Assembly: GCA_019636565.1 (NCBI GenBank) | Contig: JAHBXG010000020.1 | Span: 1-64,000, forward strand | Source: Phycisphaeraceae bacterium | GTDB lineage: Bacteria > Planctomycetota > Phycisphaerae > Phycisphaerales > UBA1924 | Direction: 5' to 3' | DNA: 64,000 nucleotides | In this document: piece by piece, positions 24,613-33,424 of the stretch | Numbering within the stretch: the first letter of the stretch is position 1 | How the letters are laid out: every line of letters starts with the position of its first letter | Translations under genes and position numbers: made by a program | The notes under the pieces: model-generated | Told to the model about the DNA's origin: nothing | Seen by the model: the letters and a program-made list of their open reading frames with translations, nothing else | Databases searched by the model: none

Positions 24613-25809
24613 TCAGCGCTGGTCCTTGGCCATGGATTCGACGAATTGGTCAAACAGGTACGAGGCGTCGTGAGGCCCGGGGGAGGCCTCTGGGTGGTAC
24701 TGGACGCTGAAAATGGGCTTGGATTTCATCCGGAAGCCCGCGAGCGTCTGGTCGTTCAGGTGCGTGTGGGTGGCTTCGGCTCCGGCCTTTTCCAGCGAAT
24801 CGCGATCGACCGCAAAGCCGTGGTTCTGGCTCGTGATCTCGACCTTGCCGTTGGTCGTGTTCAGAATCGGCTGGTTGATGCCGCGATGTCCGAACTTCAG
24901 TTTGTACGTGGTCGCGCCCACCGCCAGCGCGAGCAACTGGTGGCCGAGGCAAATGCCAAAGGTCGGAATGGACACGGCTGGATCGGTAACCACACCCCGG
25001 AGGGTGGCGATCGTCTTTTCGACCGCCGCGGGGTCGCCGGGCCCGTTCGAGATGAACAGACCATCGATTCTCTTCTCGCGGTATTGCTGCTTGATCTCGT
25101 CGGCAGAAATGTCGTGCGGGACGAGCGTGACCTCGCACCCACGATCGGTCAGATTGCGGAGAATGTTGCGCTTGGCTCCGCAGTCCAGCGCGAGGACTTT
25201 GAAACGGCGCGGTGCGTCCATCGCGGCGGGGCTCCAGTCTCCCAAATCTTCGTTCCACGAAGACCTGGTCGCACAGCCCACAAGCGGCACCAGGTTTTGC
25301 CCGGCCATGGAGGGATTGGCCTTGGCCATCTCGACGAGTTGCTGATCGGTGCGGGCACCGGTGCCTGCGAGCGGGGCATCGGTCAGAACGCCCTGGATCG
25401 AGCCTGTGGTTCGCAGTCTCTTGGTAAGCGAACGGGTGTCGATCCCCTCGATGCCAATTACGTTGTGCCGTGCGAGATAGGTGGAGAGATCTTCGTTGGC
25501 GCGGTAGTTCGAGTGCAGCCGCGCGAGTTCACGCACCACGAAGCCCGAAACCTGCACCTTGCCGGACTCGACATCTTCCGGGTTGACGCCGGTGTTGCCG
25601 ATGAGCGGGAACGTCTGGACCAGAATCTGTCCGGTGTACGACGGGTCGGTGAGCGACTCTTGATATCCACAGACGGCGGTATTGAAGACCACTTCCGCGC
25701 GGGCGGTGACGCCCTTGCCTGCGGCACCGAAGCCTCGGCCTCGAAATACCGTGCCGTCGGCGAGTGCGAGTCTGGCCAGAATTTCGGAGGAAGAGCGGGG
25801 AGTTGGCAT
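24613..25809 (-). CDS. carA: Carbamoyl-phosphate synthase small subunit
   Basis: CarA hydrolyses glutamine and channels ammonia to CarB for carbamoyl phosphate, feeding arginine and pyrimidine synthesis. The 398-residue product starts at ATG 25809 (MPTPRSSSEILARL). Family blocks are ALADGTVFRGRGFG, FNTAVCGYQESLTDPSY, the glutaminase motif FGICLGHQLLALA with the nucleophilic Cys, SQNHGFAV and the catalytic His-Glu in QYHPEASPGPHD. carB is not in the window. It is divergent from priA. Confidence 0.95.
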   Translation of the reverse strand: MPTPRSSSEILARLALADGTVFRGRGFGAAGKGVTARAEVVFNTAVCGYQESLTDPSYTGQILVQTFPLIGNTGVNPEDVESGKVQVSGFVVRELARLHSNYRANEDLSTYLARHNVIGIEGIDTRSLTKRLRTTGSIQGVLTDAPLAGTGARTDQQLVEMAKANPSMAGQNLVPLVGCATRSSWNEDLGDWSPAAMDAPRRFKVLALDCGAKRNILRNLTDRGCEVTLVPHDISADEIKQQYREKRIDGLFISNGPGDPAAVEKTIATLRGVVTDPAVSIPTFGICLGHQLLALAVGATTYKLKFGHRGINQPILNTTNGKVEITSQNHGFAVDRDSLEKAGAEATHTHLNDQTLAGFRMKSKPIFSVQYHPEASPGPHDASYLFDQFVESMAKDQR

Positions 25810-25936
25810 CAAAGTGGAGTTTAGCGCGGGTGCGAGGCGATGTCGGCTCGGGAACGAAGAAACGGTTGCCGGCCTCCAGATTTTGGAGGCCAATTCGGGC
25901 TGGGCAGTCGGCGGCGCGAGCGACACTTGATATCAG

Positions 25937-25962
25937 GCCCTTCCCTCGGGGAAGGGCTTTTT
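25937..25962 (+). terminator. Hairpin with T-run in the carA-priA gap
   Basis: GCCCTTCCC (25937-25945) pairs fully with GGGAAGGGC (25949-25957) around a 3-base loop, and TTTTT follows. It has the form of an intrinsic terminator on the plus strand. No plus-strand gene lies upstream, since carA runs away from it, so it would act on the priA leader or on divergent transcription. Confidence 0.6.
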
Positions 25963-25986
25963 GAGTACAGTCGAGGCGTGGGACGG

Positions 25987-28422
25987 ATGTCACTCTTTTC
26001 CGGGAGCCTTGATGCGTCGCGCCGTTATGCGCAGGTCGCGGTCGAGCGTGGCATCGAGCGGGTGGGCGAAGACGGCGCTGAATTGCTCTATGAAATCCCA
26101 GCTGCGATGGAGACCCCGGGCGGGATGCAGGTTGGCGAGCGCGTCGAGGTGCCCTTGGGGAAGAAAAAAGTCGGGGGCGTGGTGGTGGGGGTGGGTGGGC
26201 CCGAACTGCTGGGCGATATCGATCCGCTGAAGATACGGGTCATCGGGAAGCGCTCTGGTGCGATGCTGCCCGGGCCGCTGGTTGAACTTGCCAAGTGGAT
26301 TGCCGGGTACTACGTGTGCCCGCTCGGAATGGTGCTCGCGACGATGGTGCCCAGTGCGGTGAAGCGAGATGTGGGCAAGCGCGAGGAGGTGGTGCTGGTA
26401 CGCGGGGAAGCAGCGCTTCCTGAAAGACCGACTGCGAATTTCCGCGAACTATGTGAAAAGGCGCTGGCGTTGCCGGCGGATGGGTTTCCGATGACTCCGG
26501 TGGCGCTCAAGATCGCGCTCGCTGAATCGTCGCTACGGGGCGTCAACAAGATGGTGAAGTTGGGTCTCCTTCGCGAAGAGACGCGCGAAATCATCCGCGC
26601 CCACGGGGCCGCCCCTTCGGAGCAGGCATTCGGCGTCGATAAATCTGTGACGCTTTCGGATGAACAAGCCAAAGCGGTTGAAGGCATCCTGCCCGATCTT
26701 GGCCCCATCGGCAAGTTTGCTGTTCACCTCCTCTACGGCGTGACAGGTTCGGGAAAGACCGAGGTGTATCTGCGGCTGATCCGTTCGATGCTGGCGGTTC
26801 GTCCGGAAGCGAGCGCGATCGTGCTGGTTCCGGAGATTGCGCTGACACCGCAAACTTCGGAGCGCTTCGCACAGCGCTTTGCGGATCTTGGGGTGGCGGT
26901 CTTGCATTCGGGTTTGAGCGCATCGAGGCGGCACAGCGAATGGGCCCGCGTCGCCAGCGGCGATGCGCGGGTGGTGGTGGGGGCACGCAGCGCGGTGTTT
27001 GCTCCGGTGCCGCGGCTGGGGCTTGTCGTTGTGGATGAAGAGCACGACACCTCGTACAAGCAGGATCAGTTGCCTCGGTATCACGCGAGGGATGTTGCGA
27101 TCAAGCGGGCGCAGATTGAGGCGTGCGCGGTTGTGCTGGGGAGCGCGACGCCTTCGTTGGAAAGTTGGGCGAATGCAGGGGGAGAAGACTCCACACGAAA
27201 GGACACTGCGGGCGGCGGAGACGAGACACGGACGGTTAAGACGGAGGGCGAGAAGCAGAATCGCGGGAAGCAGAGTCGGTATCGGATGTGGAAACTGACG
27301 AAGCGGGTTGGCGGCGGCGAGTTGCCCCGCATCCGGATCGTGGACATGTATCAGGAGCGCCAGGAAGCGCGTCAACTCGGGCTGCGTGACCCAAGCGTGT
27401 TGCCAACGCTCCGGCGTGCGCTGCTTGGGACGCTCCAGGAAGGCTCGCAGGCAATCCTGCTGCTGAACCGGCGGGGCTTTGCGACGTATGTCGGCTGCGC
27501 AGGTGGGGCCTCGTGCGGCTGGGTGCTTGGGTGCGAGCGGTGCGACGCAAGGATGATCCTGCACCGCGATGCGGCGCTCAAGAGCGGTGAACTTGTCCGG
27601 TGCCATCACTGTCTATCCGAGTGCGTAGTTCCTCGCGTGTGTCCGAACTGCTCGCGCGGCCTGGTGCGGCTGGGTGCGGGCACGCAGCGCGTCGAGGAGG
27701 AACTGCGTCCGCTACTCGATGAGTTGTCGCTCGGTGCCGATGCGCTCATCCGGGTGGATCGCGACACCATGCGGACGGCGCAAGACTATTTCGGTGCCCT
27801 GGCGAAGTTCGCGAGCGGGCGCGCCCGGCTGCTGCTCGGCACGCAGATGATCGCCAAGGGACTGGATTTTCCGGGCGTAAGACTCGTCGGTGTTGTGAGC
27901 GCAGACACCGGGTTGAATCTGCCGGACTTCCGCGCCGGCGAGCGGACCTTTCAATTGATCAGCCAGGTTTCGGGCCGCGCGGGCCGCGCCGATGCACGGG
28001 GTGTCGTGATCATCCAGACGATGGAACCTCAGAACCCGGCGATCGTGCTCGCGGCGGAGCACGCCTTCGAGCGATTCGCGGCCACCGAGATCGCGGCGCG
28101 CCGGAAATTTGGTTTGCCTCCCGCAACGCGGATGGCGCGGGTCGTCTGCCGCGATGAAAAGCAGGCCGCATTGCGGACGCGTGCTGTGGCGCTTGCCGAG
28201 TGGCTCCGGGCGTGGTCGAGCCGACACAACGCCGGAGTGAAGGTGCGCGGGCCCGCAGAGCCCCCGGTGGCCCGGATCGCTGATCAATATCGACTCGGCA
28301 TTGAACTCGTTGCGCCGCGTGCCGGTCTTGTGCAGGAAGCGCTGCGAGCCGCGCGCACCGAAGGGCTTGTGAAGAGCGATTCCAAGACGGCGGTCGATGT
28401 TGATCCCGTCAGCCTGATGTGA
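25987..28422 (+). CDS. priA: Primosomal protein N' (replication restart helicase PriA)
   Basis: PriA binds stalled forks and reloads the replisome. The 811-residue product starts at ATG 25987 (MSLFSGSLDASRRYAQV); GTG 25978 is an alternative. Order of parts: N-terminal 3'-DNA-binding domain (about 10-110), Walker A GVTGSGKTEVYL from 251, DEEHDTSYKQ (DEEH box), and the zinc-binding region with eight cysteines (CGWVLGCERCDARM, RCHHCLSE, CPNCSRGL). Then come TQMIAKGLDFP, QVSGRAGRAD and a C-terminal domain. A charged insert of about 35 residues (positions about 395-435, STRKDTAGGGDETRTVKTEG) splits the helicase core and is absent from most PriA proteins. Confidence 0.94.
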   Translation: MSLFSGSLDASRRYAQVAVERGIERVGEDGAELLYEIPAAMETPGGMQVGERVEVPLGKKKVGGVVVGVGGPELLGDIDPLKIRVIGKRSGAMLPGPLVELAKWIAGYYVCPLGMVLATMVPSAVKRDVGKREEVVLVRGEAALPERPTANFRELCEKALALPADGFPMTPVALKIALAESSLRGVNKMVKLGLLREETREIIRAHGAAPSEQAFGVDKSVTLSDEQAKAVEGILPDLGPIGKFAVHLLYGVTGSGKTEVYLRLIRSMLAVRPEASAIVLVPEIALTPQTSERFAQRFADLGVAVLHSGLSASRRHSEWARVASGDARVVVGARSAVFAPVPRLGLVVVDEEHDTSYKQDQLPRYHARDVAIKRAQIEACAVVLGSATPSLESWANAGGEDSTRKDTAGGGDETRTVKTEGEKQNRGKQSRYRMWKLTKRVGGGELPRIRIVDMYQERQEARQLGLRDPSVLPTLRRALLGTLQEGSQAILLLNRRGFATYVGCAGGASCGWVLGCERCDARMILHRDAALKSGELVRCHHCLSECVVPRVCPNCSRGLVRLGAGTQRVEEELRPLLDELSLGADALIRVDRDTMRTAQDYFGALAKFASGRARLLLGTQMIAKGLDFPGVRLVGVVSADTGLNLPDFRAGERTFQLISQVSGRAGRADARGVVIIQTMEPQNPAIVLAAEHAFERFAATEIAARRKFGLPPATRMARVVCRDEKQAALRTRAVALAEWLRAWSSRHNAGVKVRGPAEPPVARIADQYRLGIELVAPRAGLVQEALRAARTEGLVKSDSKTAVDVDPVSLM

Positions 28423-28429
28423 GCGTTCG

Positions 28430-29731
28430 TCAGGGATGCAGCGCGGCGGCGGCTGCCGCCGTTACCTTGGAGATCCACCCGCCCCCCAGCACGAGATCGG
28501 GAGATTCTCGCGAGTAGAGAACGAGTGCCTGTCCCGGCGCGACGGCTTCCTGAGGGGAATCGAACCTCACTTCGAATGCGCCGGCGCGCCCCGAGGGCGA
28601 AGGAGAGATTGTGTCGTTCGGGAGAATTCGCGCGTGTGCGAGCGCGGCCGGAGTGTTGTACCGGTATTTGGCGAGCACGGGAAACCAGTCCTCGTCCACT
28701 TCCAAACTCTTCGCGGACTCGGGTCCGGGGCTCGTAGACAGCATCGAGACATCGACCAGCCAATTGGCTTCGGCACAGGTGCACGACTCGCACCCGAGCG
28801 CTTCCTTGGGGCCGACAACGACCGTGTTGGTCGAAGCATCCTTGTTGACGACGTAAACCGGGTAGCCCAGCGCGAGGTTCAGACCCCGGCGCTGTCCGAT
28901 CGTGAACTGGTGCTGGCCTTCGTGTGTGCCCACAGCGCGACCGGACGTATCAACAAACTTTCCCTCGCGAGCCAAAGCGGGATCGCGCTTTTCCAGCAAC
29001 CCCGCGTAGTCGTTGTCGGGAACGAAGCAGATTTCCTGGCTGTCGGGCTTATCGAAGACAGGGAGACCAAAGGCCTTGGCGAGTTCGCGAACACGCGGCT
29101 TTTCAAGCCCACCGATCGGCAGCATCATGTGCTGCAGCCGATCACGCGAGGCGCCGAAGAGCACATACGACTGATCCTTGTCGCCGTCGATTCCCTTCAG
29201 CAGCGTGGCGTGGCCTTGTGCGTCGCGTCCGATGCGGGCGTAATGCCCGCTCGCGACAAAATCGGCCCCGATCTGCTTCGCGTAATCGTGGAGTTTCCCG
29301 AACTTCAGCCAGTCGTTGCAGCGCACGCAGGGATTGGGAGTCCGCCCGCTCGCGTATTCGCCTGCGAAGTAGTCGATGATGCGCCCAAAGTCCTTCTTGA
29401 AGTTACAAACGTAGAAAGCAACGCCCAGTTGGGCCGCAACGGCGCGGGCGTCGGCGGCGTCGTTGATCGAGCAGCAGCCCTGGTGACCGATTCGAATGGT
29501 GCGGCCTTCCGAAGTGCACGTGGAAGAGGTAGAGGTCGAGTTGGGAGCGGGACACGCCGCGGCTTCTTCGTAAGGAATCAGCGCGTCGAGCGATTCGCCG
29601 GGCGATCCGAGGCGCATAAAGCAACCAACTACCTCGTACCCGTCCCGCTGGAGCAGCGCGGCCGCGACGGAGGAATCAACGCCGCCGGACATGGCGACGA
29701 GCACTTTGCCTTTGGTTGGGCGCGCGATCAC
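28430..29731 (-). CDS. mnmA: tRNA-specific 2-thiouridylase MnmA
   Basis: MnmA thiolates U34 of tRNA-Glu, -Gln and -Lys. The 433-residue product has the PP-loop MSGGVDSSVAAALL at 14-27, TPNPCVRCNDWLKFG with the first catalytic Cys, ASGHYARI, DKDQSYVLFG and KPDSQEICFVPD with the second Cys region. The C-terminal beta domain has VGPKEALGCESC and GQALVLY. Length exceeds the usual 360-380; an insert of about 30 Ser/Thr/Pro-rich residues (about 55-85) precedes GCCSINDA. It converges on priA with a 7-base gap. Confidence 0.93.
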   Translation of the reverse strand: MIARPTKGKVLVAMSGGVDSSVAAALLQRDGYEVVGCFMRLGSPGESLDALIPYEEAAACPAPNSTSTSSTCTSEGRTIRIGHQGCCSINDAADARAVAAQLGVAFYVCNFKKDFGRIIDYFAGEYASGRTPNPCVRCNDWLKFGKLHDYAKQIGADFVASGHYARIGRDAQGHATLLKGIDGDKDQSYVLFGASRDRLQHMMLPIGGLEKPRVRELAKAFGLPVFDKPDSQEICFVPDNDYAGLLEKRDPALAREGKFVDTSGRAVGTHEGQHQFTIGQRRGLNLALGYPVYVVNKDASTNTVVVGPKEALGCESCTCAEANWLVDVSMLSTSPGPESAKSLEVDEDWFPVLAKYRYNTPAALAHARILPNDTISPSPSGRAGAFEVRFDSPQEAVAPGQALVLYSRESPDLVLGGGWISKVTAAAAAALHP

Positions 29732-29767
29732 AGGGAATCGTAGGGAAAAGCCGCGTTGGGAGAATGG

Positions 29768-30586
29768 CTATCTTGCTGCGATTGCCATCGTGTGGTTGAC
29801 GGCGTTCTGGAAGACCCGCAACCCTGGGGTGGCCGATGTCGTTACACGCTTATCGAGCCGCGTCCAGTATGGGTGACGCGTCCAATCGAGAAAGCGCTCC
29901 GGATGGGGCATCAAGCCGAAAACAAGCCCGGAGTCATCGCAGATTCCCGCGATCGCACTTTGTGAGCCGTTGTAGTTGTCGGCGTACCGAAGGGCGATGC
30001 GCCCGCTGGACTCCAGTTCACGCAGCACCGCATCGTCCTTGCAGATGAATCGACCTTCGCCGTGAGCGACCGGGAACATCCAGACGTCATTGATATCTTG
30101 AGGGTGGATCGATTGCTCGATGTCCCTGGTCCAGATGCACCTGCTGTTGGGTTCTGCGACCATGCCCACCCAGCGATCGCAGAAGCGGCCGTTTTCGTTG
30201 TCGGTAAGCGCGACAGTCTGTTCCGGCGGATGGTCCGCCGGCCAAGGTTGCCCGGTGGCGGGACCGGGAAGCAGGCCGATTTGGACGAGAACCTGAAAGC
30301 CGTTGCATGCGCCGATCATCGGTACGCCGCGTTCGACCGCGGCACGGAGTGCCGGATACAACTTCTCGCGGCAGCGCATCGCGAAGATGCGACCGGACGC
30401 AATGTCGTCGCCGTATGAAAAGCCGCCGGGGAACCCGATCAGTTGGAAGCGCTCGAACTGGGCCGGGTCTTTCACGAGTGCATCGAGGTGCAGGAGCTGC
30501 GGCGTTGCACCGGCCAGTTGAAAAGCGCGGCACATTTCCTGATCGCAGTTCGTTCCTGGGGCGCGAATCACGAGAGCGTTCGGCAT
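29768..30586 (-). CDS. purQ: Phosphoribosylformylglycinamidine synthase subunit PurQ
   Basis: PurQ is the glutaminase subunit of FGAM synthase in purine synthesis. The 272-residue product starts at ATG 30586 (MPNALVIRAPGTNCDQEM); the open frame upstream is not protein-like. Motifs are LIGFPGGFSYGDDIASG, the nucleophile in IGACNGFQVLVQIGLLPG, VAHGEGRFI and the catalytic His-Glu in LMPHPERFLDW. purL and purS are not in the window. It lies 36 bases ahead of mnmA on the same strand. Confidence 0.94.
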   Translation of the reverse strand: MPNALVIRAPGTNCDQEMCRAFQLAGATPQLLHLDALVKDPAQFERFQLIGFPGGFSYGDDIASGRIFAMRCREKLYPALRAAVERGVPMIGACNGFQVLVQIGLLPGPATGQPWPADHPPEQTVALTDNENGRFCDRWVGMVAEPNSRCIWTRDIEQSIHPQDINDVWMFPVAHGEGRFICKDDAVLRELESSGRIALRYADNYNGSQSAIAGICDDSGLVFGLMPHPERFLDWTRHPYWTRLDKRVTTSATPGLRVFQNAVNHTMAIAAR

Positions 30587-30670
30587 GGCGTAGGGTAGAG
30601 CGAAGAGGCGGAAGAGGAGTGGCGAGCCCGCTCCTCCCCCCGCGCTCACATTCATTGTGAAGGAGAGGAG

Positions 30671-31135
30671 ATGACGATGCGAATGAACTATCCGAAGGCG
30701 GCTCCGGACGTTTACAAGGCCATGCTGGGTGTCGAGGCGACGCTCCACGCCAGCGGCGTGGAAGCGGGCCTTTTGCATCTGGTGAAACTGCGTGCATCGC
30801 AAATCAACGGGTGTGCCTTTTGCATCGATATGCACTGGAAGGATGCGAAATCACTCGGGGAAACCGATATTCGCCTCTATTCACTGGATGCCTGGGAAGA
30901 GTCGCCGTTCTACTCGGAAAAGGAGCGGGCGGCGCTCGAGTGGACCGAGGCGTTGACGCGCATCTCGGAAACGCACGCCCCGGACGGGGCATTCGAAGAG
31001 CTCAAGAAGCACTTCGATGAGAAGCAGATCGCGGAACTGAGCTGGGCGATCTCGCTGATCAATGCGTGGAACCGCATTGCGATCGGATTCCGCGCGACTC
31101 CGGGGGTGTATCAGGCGAAGAAGCCGGTCCAGTAG
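30671..31135 (+). CDS. Carboxymuconolactone decarboxylase / AhpD-like protein
   Basis: The 154-residue product belongs to the AhpD-like helical fold: LLHLVKLRASQINGCAFCIDMH at about 34-56, with the redox pair CAFC and a downstream His of the type E...CxxCxxxH. The C-terminal helix has AELSWAISLINAWNRIAI. Members act as alkyl-hydroperoxidase or carboxymuconolactone decarboxylase; the CxxC favours peroxidase-type chemistry. AGGAG precedes the ATG. It is divergent from purQ. Confidence 0.88.
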   Translation: MTMRMNYPKAAPDVYKAMLGVEATLHASGVEAGLLHLVKLRASQINGCAFCIDMHWKDAKSLGETDIRLYSLDAWEESPFYSEKERAALEWTEALTRISETHAPDGAFEELKKHFDEKQIAELSWAISLINAWNRIAIGFRATPGVYQAKKPVQ

Positions 31136-31181
31136 CGATGCAATGTTCGTATAGTGCGGCCCAAAATTCGGAGAGTCACGG

Positions 31182-32519
31182 ATGCCGCAGGTCTTTCCAT
31201 TTCGTGCTGTGCAGTTCACGTTGGGTTCGGACGTGTCGGCGGTGGTAGCGCCGCCGTATGACGTGCTGGACGTGAAGGCGAAACAGCGGTTGCTCGGGCG
31301 AAGCGCAGAGAACATCGTTGGGGTGGATCTGCCTCACGTGCCGCCGAAGGAGCTCGGGCCCGCTTCCAGTTACGAGGAGGCCGGGCGGCGATATAGGCAC
31401 ATGCTGGAGGCGGGAAAGCTTGCGCGGCGCGGCAAACCAGCGATGTTCGCGAATCGGCAGACTTTCGAGTTTGAGGGCGCGACGCACCAGCGCTGCGGCA
31501 TGGCGGCGACGGTAAACGCGGTTTCGTTCGGCACGCGGGAAGGCGGCGGAATTCTGCCACACGAAGAAACCTTTTCAGGGCCCAAGGAAGATCGGCTTGC
31601 GCTCATGAATGCGACAAGGGCCCAACTCTCGCCGATTTTCGGTCTGCACGCGGACGAATCTGGTGCGGCGACGACGTTGGTGCGATCGATCATGGCATCA
31701 CGAAAGCCCGATACCACGGCACGGATGGACTACGACAAGGTACTGCACGAGGTCTGGGCGATCGAGGATGAGGCGACCATCGGCGCGTATCAGAACGCGC
31801 TCGCGGGCGAGGACATCTTTATTGCCGACGGACATCACCGGTACAACACGCAGCTCAACTATCTCAAGCAGCTCGAAAGCAAGGGCGCAGTTGGCGCGGA
31901 TCACGCAGCACGCAGGTGCATGATGGTGCTGATCGGCATGTCCGATCCCGGGCTCGTCATCGGGCCCACTCACCGGGTGCTGGGCGGCATGAAGGGATAT
32001 TCGCTCGATGCGTTCCGCGCCGCGGCAGCGGACCAATTGCGATTTGAAGCAGTCGCGGGCGATGCGAACGCGCTGAACGCCGCGGTGAAGGGGTCGAAGA
32101 CGGAAAACAGCATCGGCTTCTACGACTTCGCCAGCCGGCAGGCGTTTCTCGTCACGCCATTGACGGCCGATCCGCTGGCGCACCGATTCTCGGCGAAGCC
32201 ACGCGAGTGGAGGACGCTCGATGTCGCAATTATCCAGTATCTGATCGTGGAAGGAATCTGTCAGCCGAGGCTGAACGGCGGTGACGAGGTGAAGTGGGCA
32301 TTTCCGCACTCCGTGGCGGAGGTGCTGGAAATTGCTCGAGGATCGGAAACTGGCGCGGGAGGCGGGAAGGGTTTTGTGCCCCAGATGGCGTTGATTGTGA
32401 AGCCGACGCCGCTGGACGCCGTGCGGGCGGTGAGCCGCGCGAACGAGTTGATGCCGCAGAAGAGCACATTTTTCTATCCCAAACTGGCAACGGGGCTGTT
32501 TGTGAATCCGCTGGAGTAA
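31182..32519 (+). CDS. DUF1015 family protein
   Basis: The 445-residue product opens FPFRAVQFTLG...VVAPPYDVLDVKAKQ, the N-terminal signature of DUF1015 proteins. It continues with LPHEETFSGPKEDRLALM, SPIFGLHADE, IADGHHRYNTQLNYLKQL and MVLIGMSDPGLVIGPTHR. The family is widespread and uncharacterised; it resembles SpoU- or HipA-independent cytosolic enzymes only in length, so no reaction is given. It follows the AhpD-like gene by 46 bases on the same strand. Confidence 0.88.
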   Translation: MPQVFPFRAVQFTLGSDVSAVVAPPYDVLDVKAKQRLLGRSAENIVGVDLPHVPPKELGPASSYEEAGRRYRHMLEAGKLARRGKPAMFANRQTFEFEGATHQRCGMAATVNAVSFGTREGGGILPHEETFSGPKEDRLALMNATRAQLSPIFGLHADESGAATTLVRSIMASRKPDTTARMDYDKVLHEVWAIEDEATIGAYQNALAGEDIFIADGHHRYNTQLNYLKQLESKGAVGADHAARRCMMVLIGMSDPGLVIGPTHRVLGGMKGYSLDAFRAAAADQLRFEAVAGDANALNAAVKGSKTENSIGFYDFASRQAFLVTPLTADPLAHRFSAKPREWRTLDVAIIQYLIVEGICQPRLNGGDEVKWAFPHSVAEVLEIARGSETGAGGGKGFVPQMALIVKPTPLDAVRAVSRANELMPQKSTFFYPKLATGLFVNPLE

Positions 32520-32626
32520 GCTGGTGGGTCTTGGGCCACGCGGCGGGTTGGCGTGCTTCAATTGCCCGGAGTTTTGACGTCTTGCGTTGACGTCTTGGCA
32601 GCCCGACACCTGTTCGATCGATCCGA

Positions 32627-33211
32627 ATGAAAACTCTTCGCCCCATCGCAATCGTTCTGACCTTCGCCGTCACGGTAATCGTGATTCAGCGTCTGTCCGG
32701 GATGGGCACGGCCCCGGTTCCGGAAGTATTCGCGGCGGGCTTGTCGTTGGATGGCGCGATCGAACGCGGACGAGCAGAGAAGAAGCCGGTGCTGGTGTTC
32801 GCGACCGCAGATTGGTGCGGGCCATGCCAGGTGATGAAACGCACAGTTCTTTCGGAACCGGGGATTGAGCAGCAGATCGCGCGCGACTTCGTGCCGGCGT
32901 ATGTAGATCTGGACAAAGAAAAGGCTGCCGCGGAAAGGCTGAAGGTGTTTTCCATTCCGGCGACCCTTATCCTGTGGGATGGGCGGCAGGTGGCGAGGAT
33001 GGAGGGGGTGGTCCCGCACGATTCATACCAGACCTGGCTGGAGGCAGCCCATGCCCAAGCGGTCAGCGATACGCCGTTCATTGAGCGGGCCAGCGACGAA
33101 TTCATTCGAAATCTGAATGCCAGCACAGAGGCGAACGCCACGGCCGCGCCGACTGAAACGCCGGGCCCTGCGGAATCTCCAAGTGGCGTTCCCCATGCTC
33201 CGCCGCATTAG
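32627..33211 (+). CDS. Membrane-anchored thioredoxin-like protein
   Basis: The 194-residue product has one N-terminal hydrophobic segment at 5-21 (RPIAIVLTFAVTVIVIQ), an anchor or signal. A thioredoxin fold follows with the active site WCGPC at about 64-68 in VLVFATADWCGPCQVMKR, and the cis-Pro in VFSIPATLILWDG. The last 30 residues are Pro/Thr/Ala-rich. It resembles DsbD gamma or thiol-disulfide interchange domains that act outside the cytoplasm. Confidence 0.85.
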   Translation: MKTLRPIAIVLTFAVTVIVIQRLSGMGTAPVPEVFAAGLSLDGAIERGRAEKKPVLVFATADWCGPCQVMKRTVLSEPGIEQQIARDFVPAYVDLDKEKAAAERLKVFSIPATLILWDGRQVARMEGVVPHDSYQTWLEAAHAQAVSDTPFIERASDEFIRNLNASTEANATAAPTETPGPAESPSGVPHAPPH

Positions 33212-33424
33212 GCTGGGTAAATCGACCGTTCGCTGGTTTCAGCGGGGGGTATCGGGTGGAAGCCCGATGCCCGATGCTCGAATCTCGCTGGCAACTCCCC
33301 ATATTCATTGGTCCGCGCGTGGTTCTCGGGGGTGGAAGCAACTTTCTTCCGCCGTTGGGCGACCATTATCTTTTCTTATCCGGACCGCTGCGGTATGTTT
33401 GTTGAGACCTCGGAGGAGCCCTTC

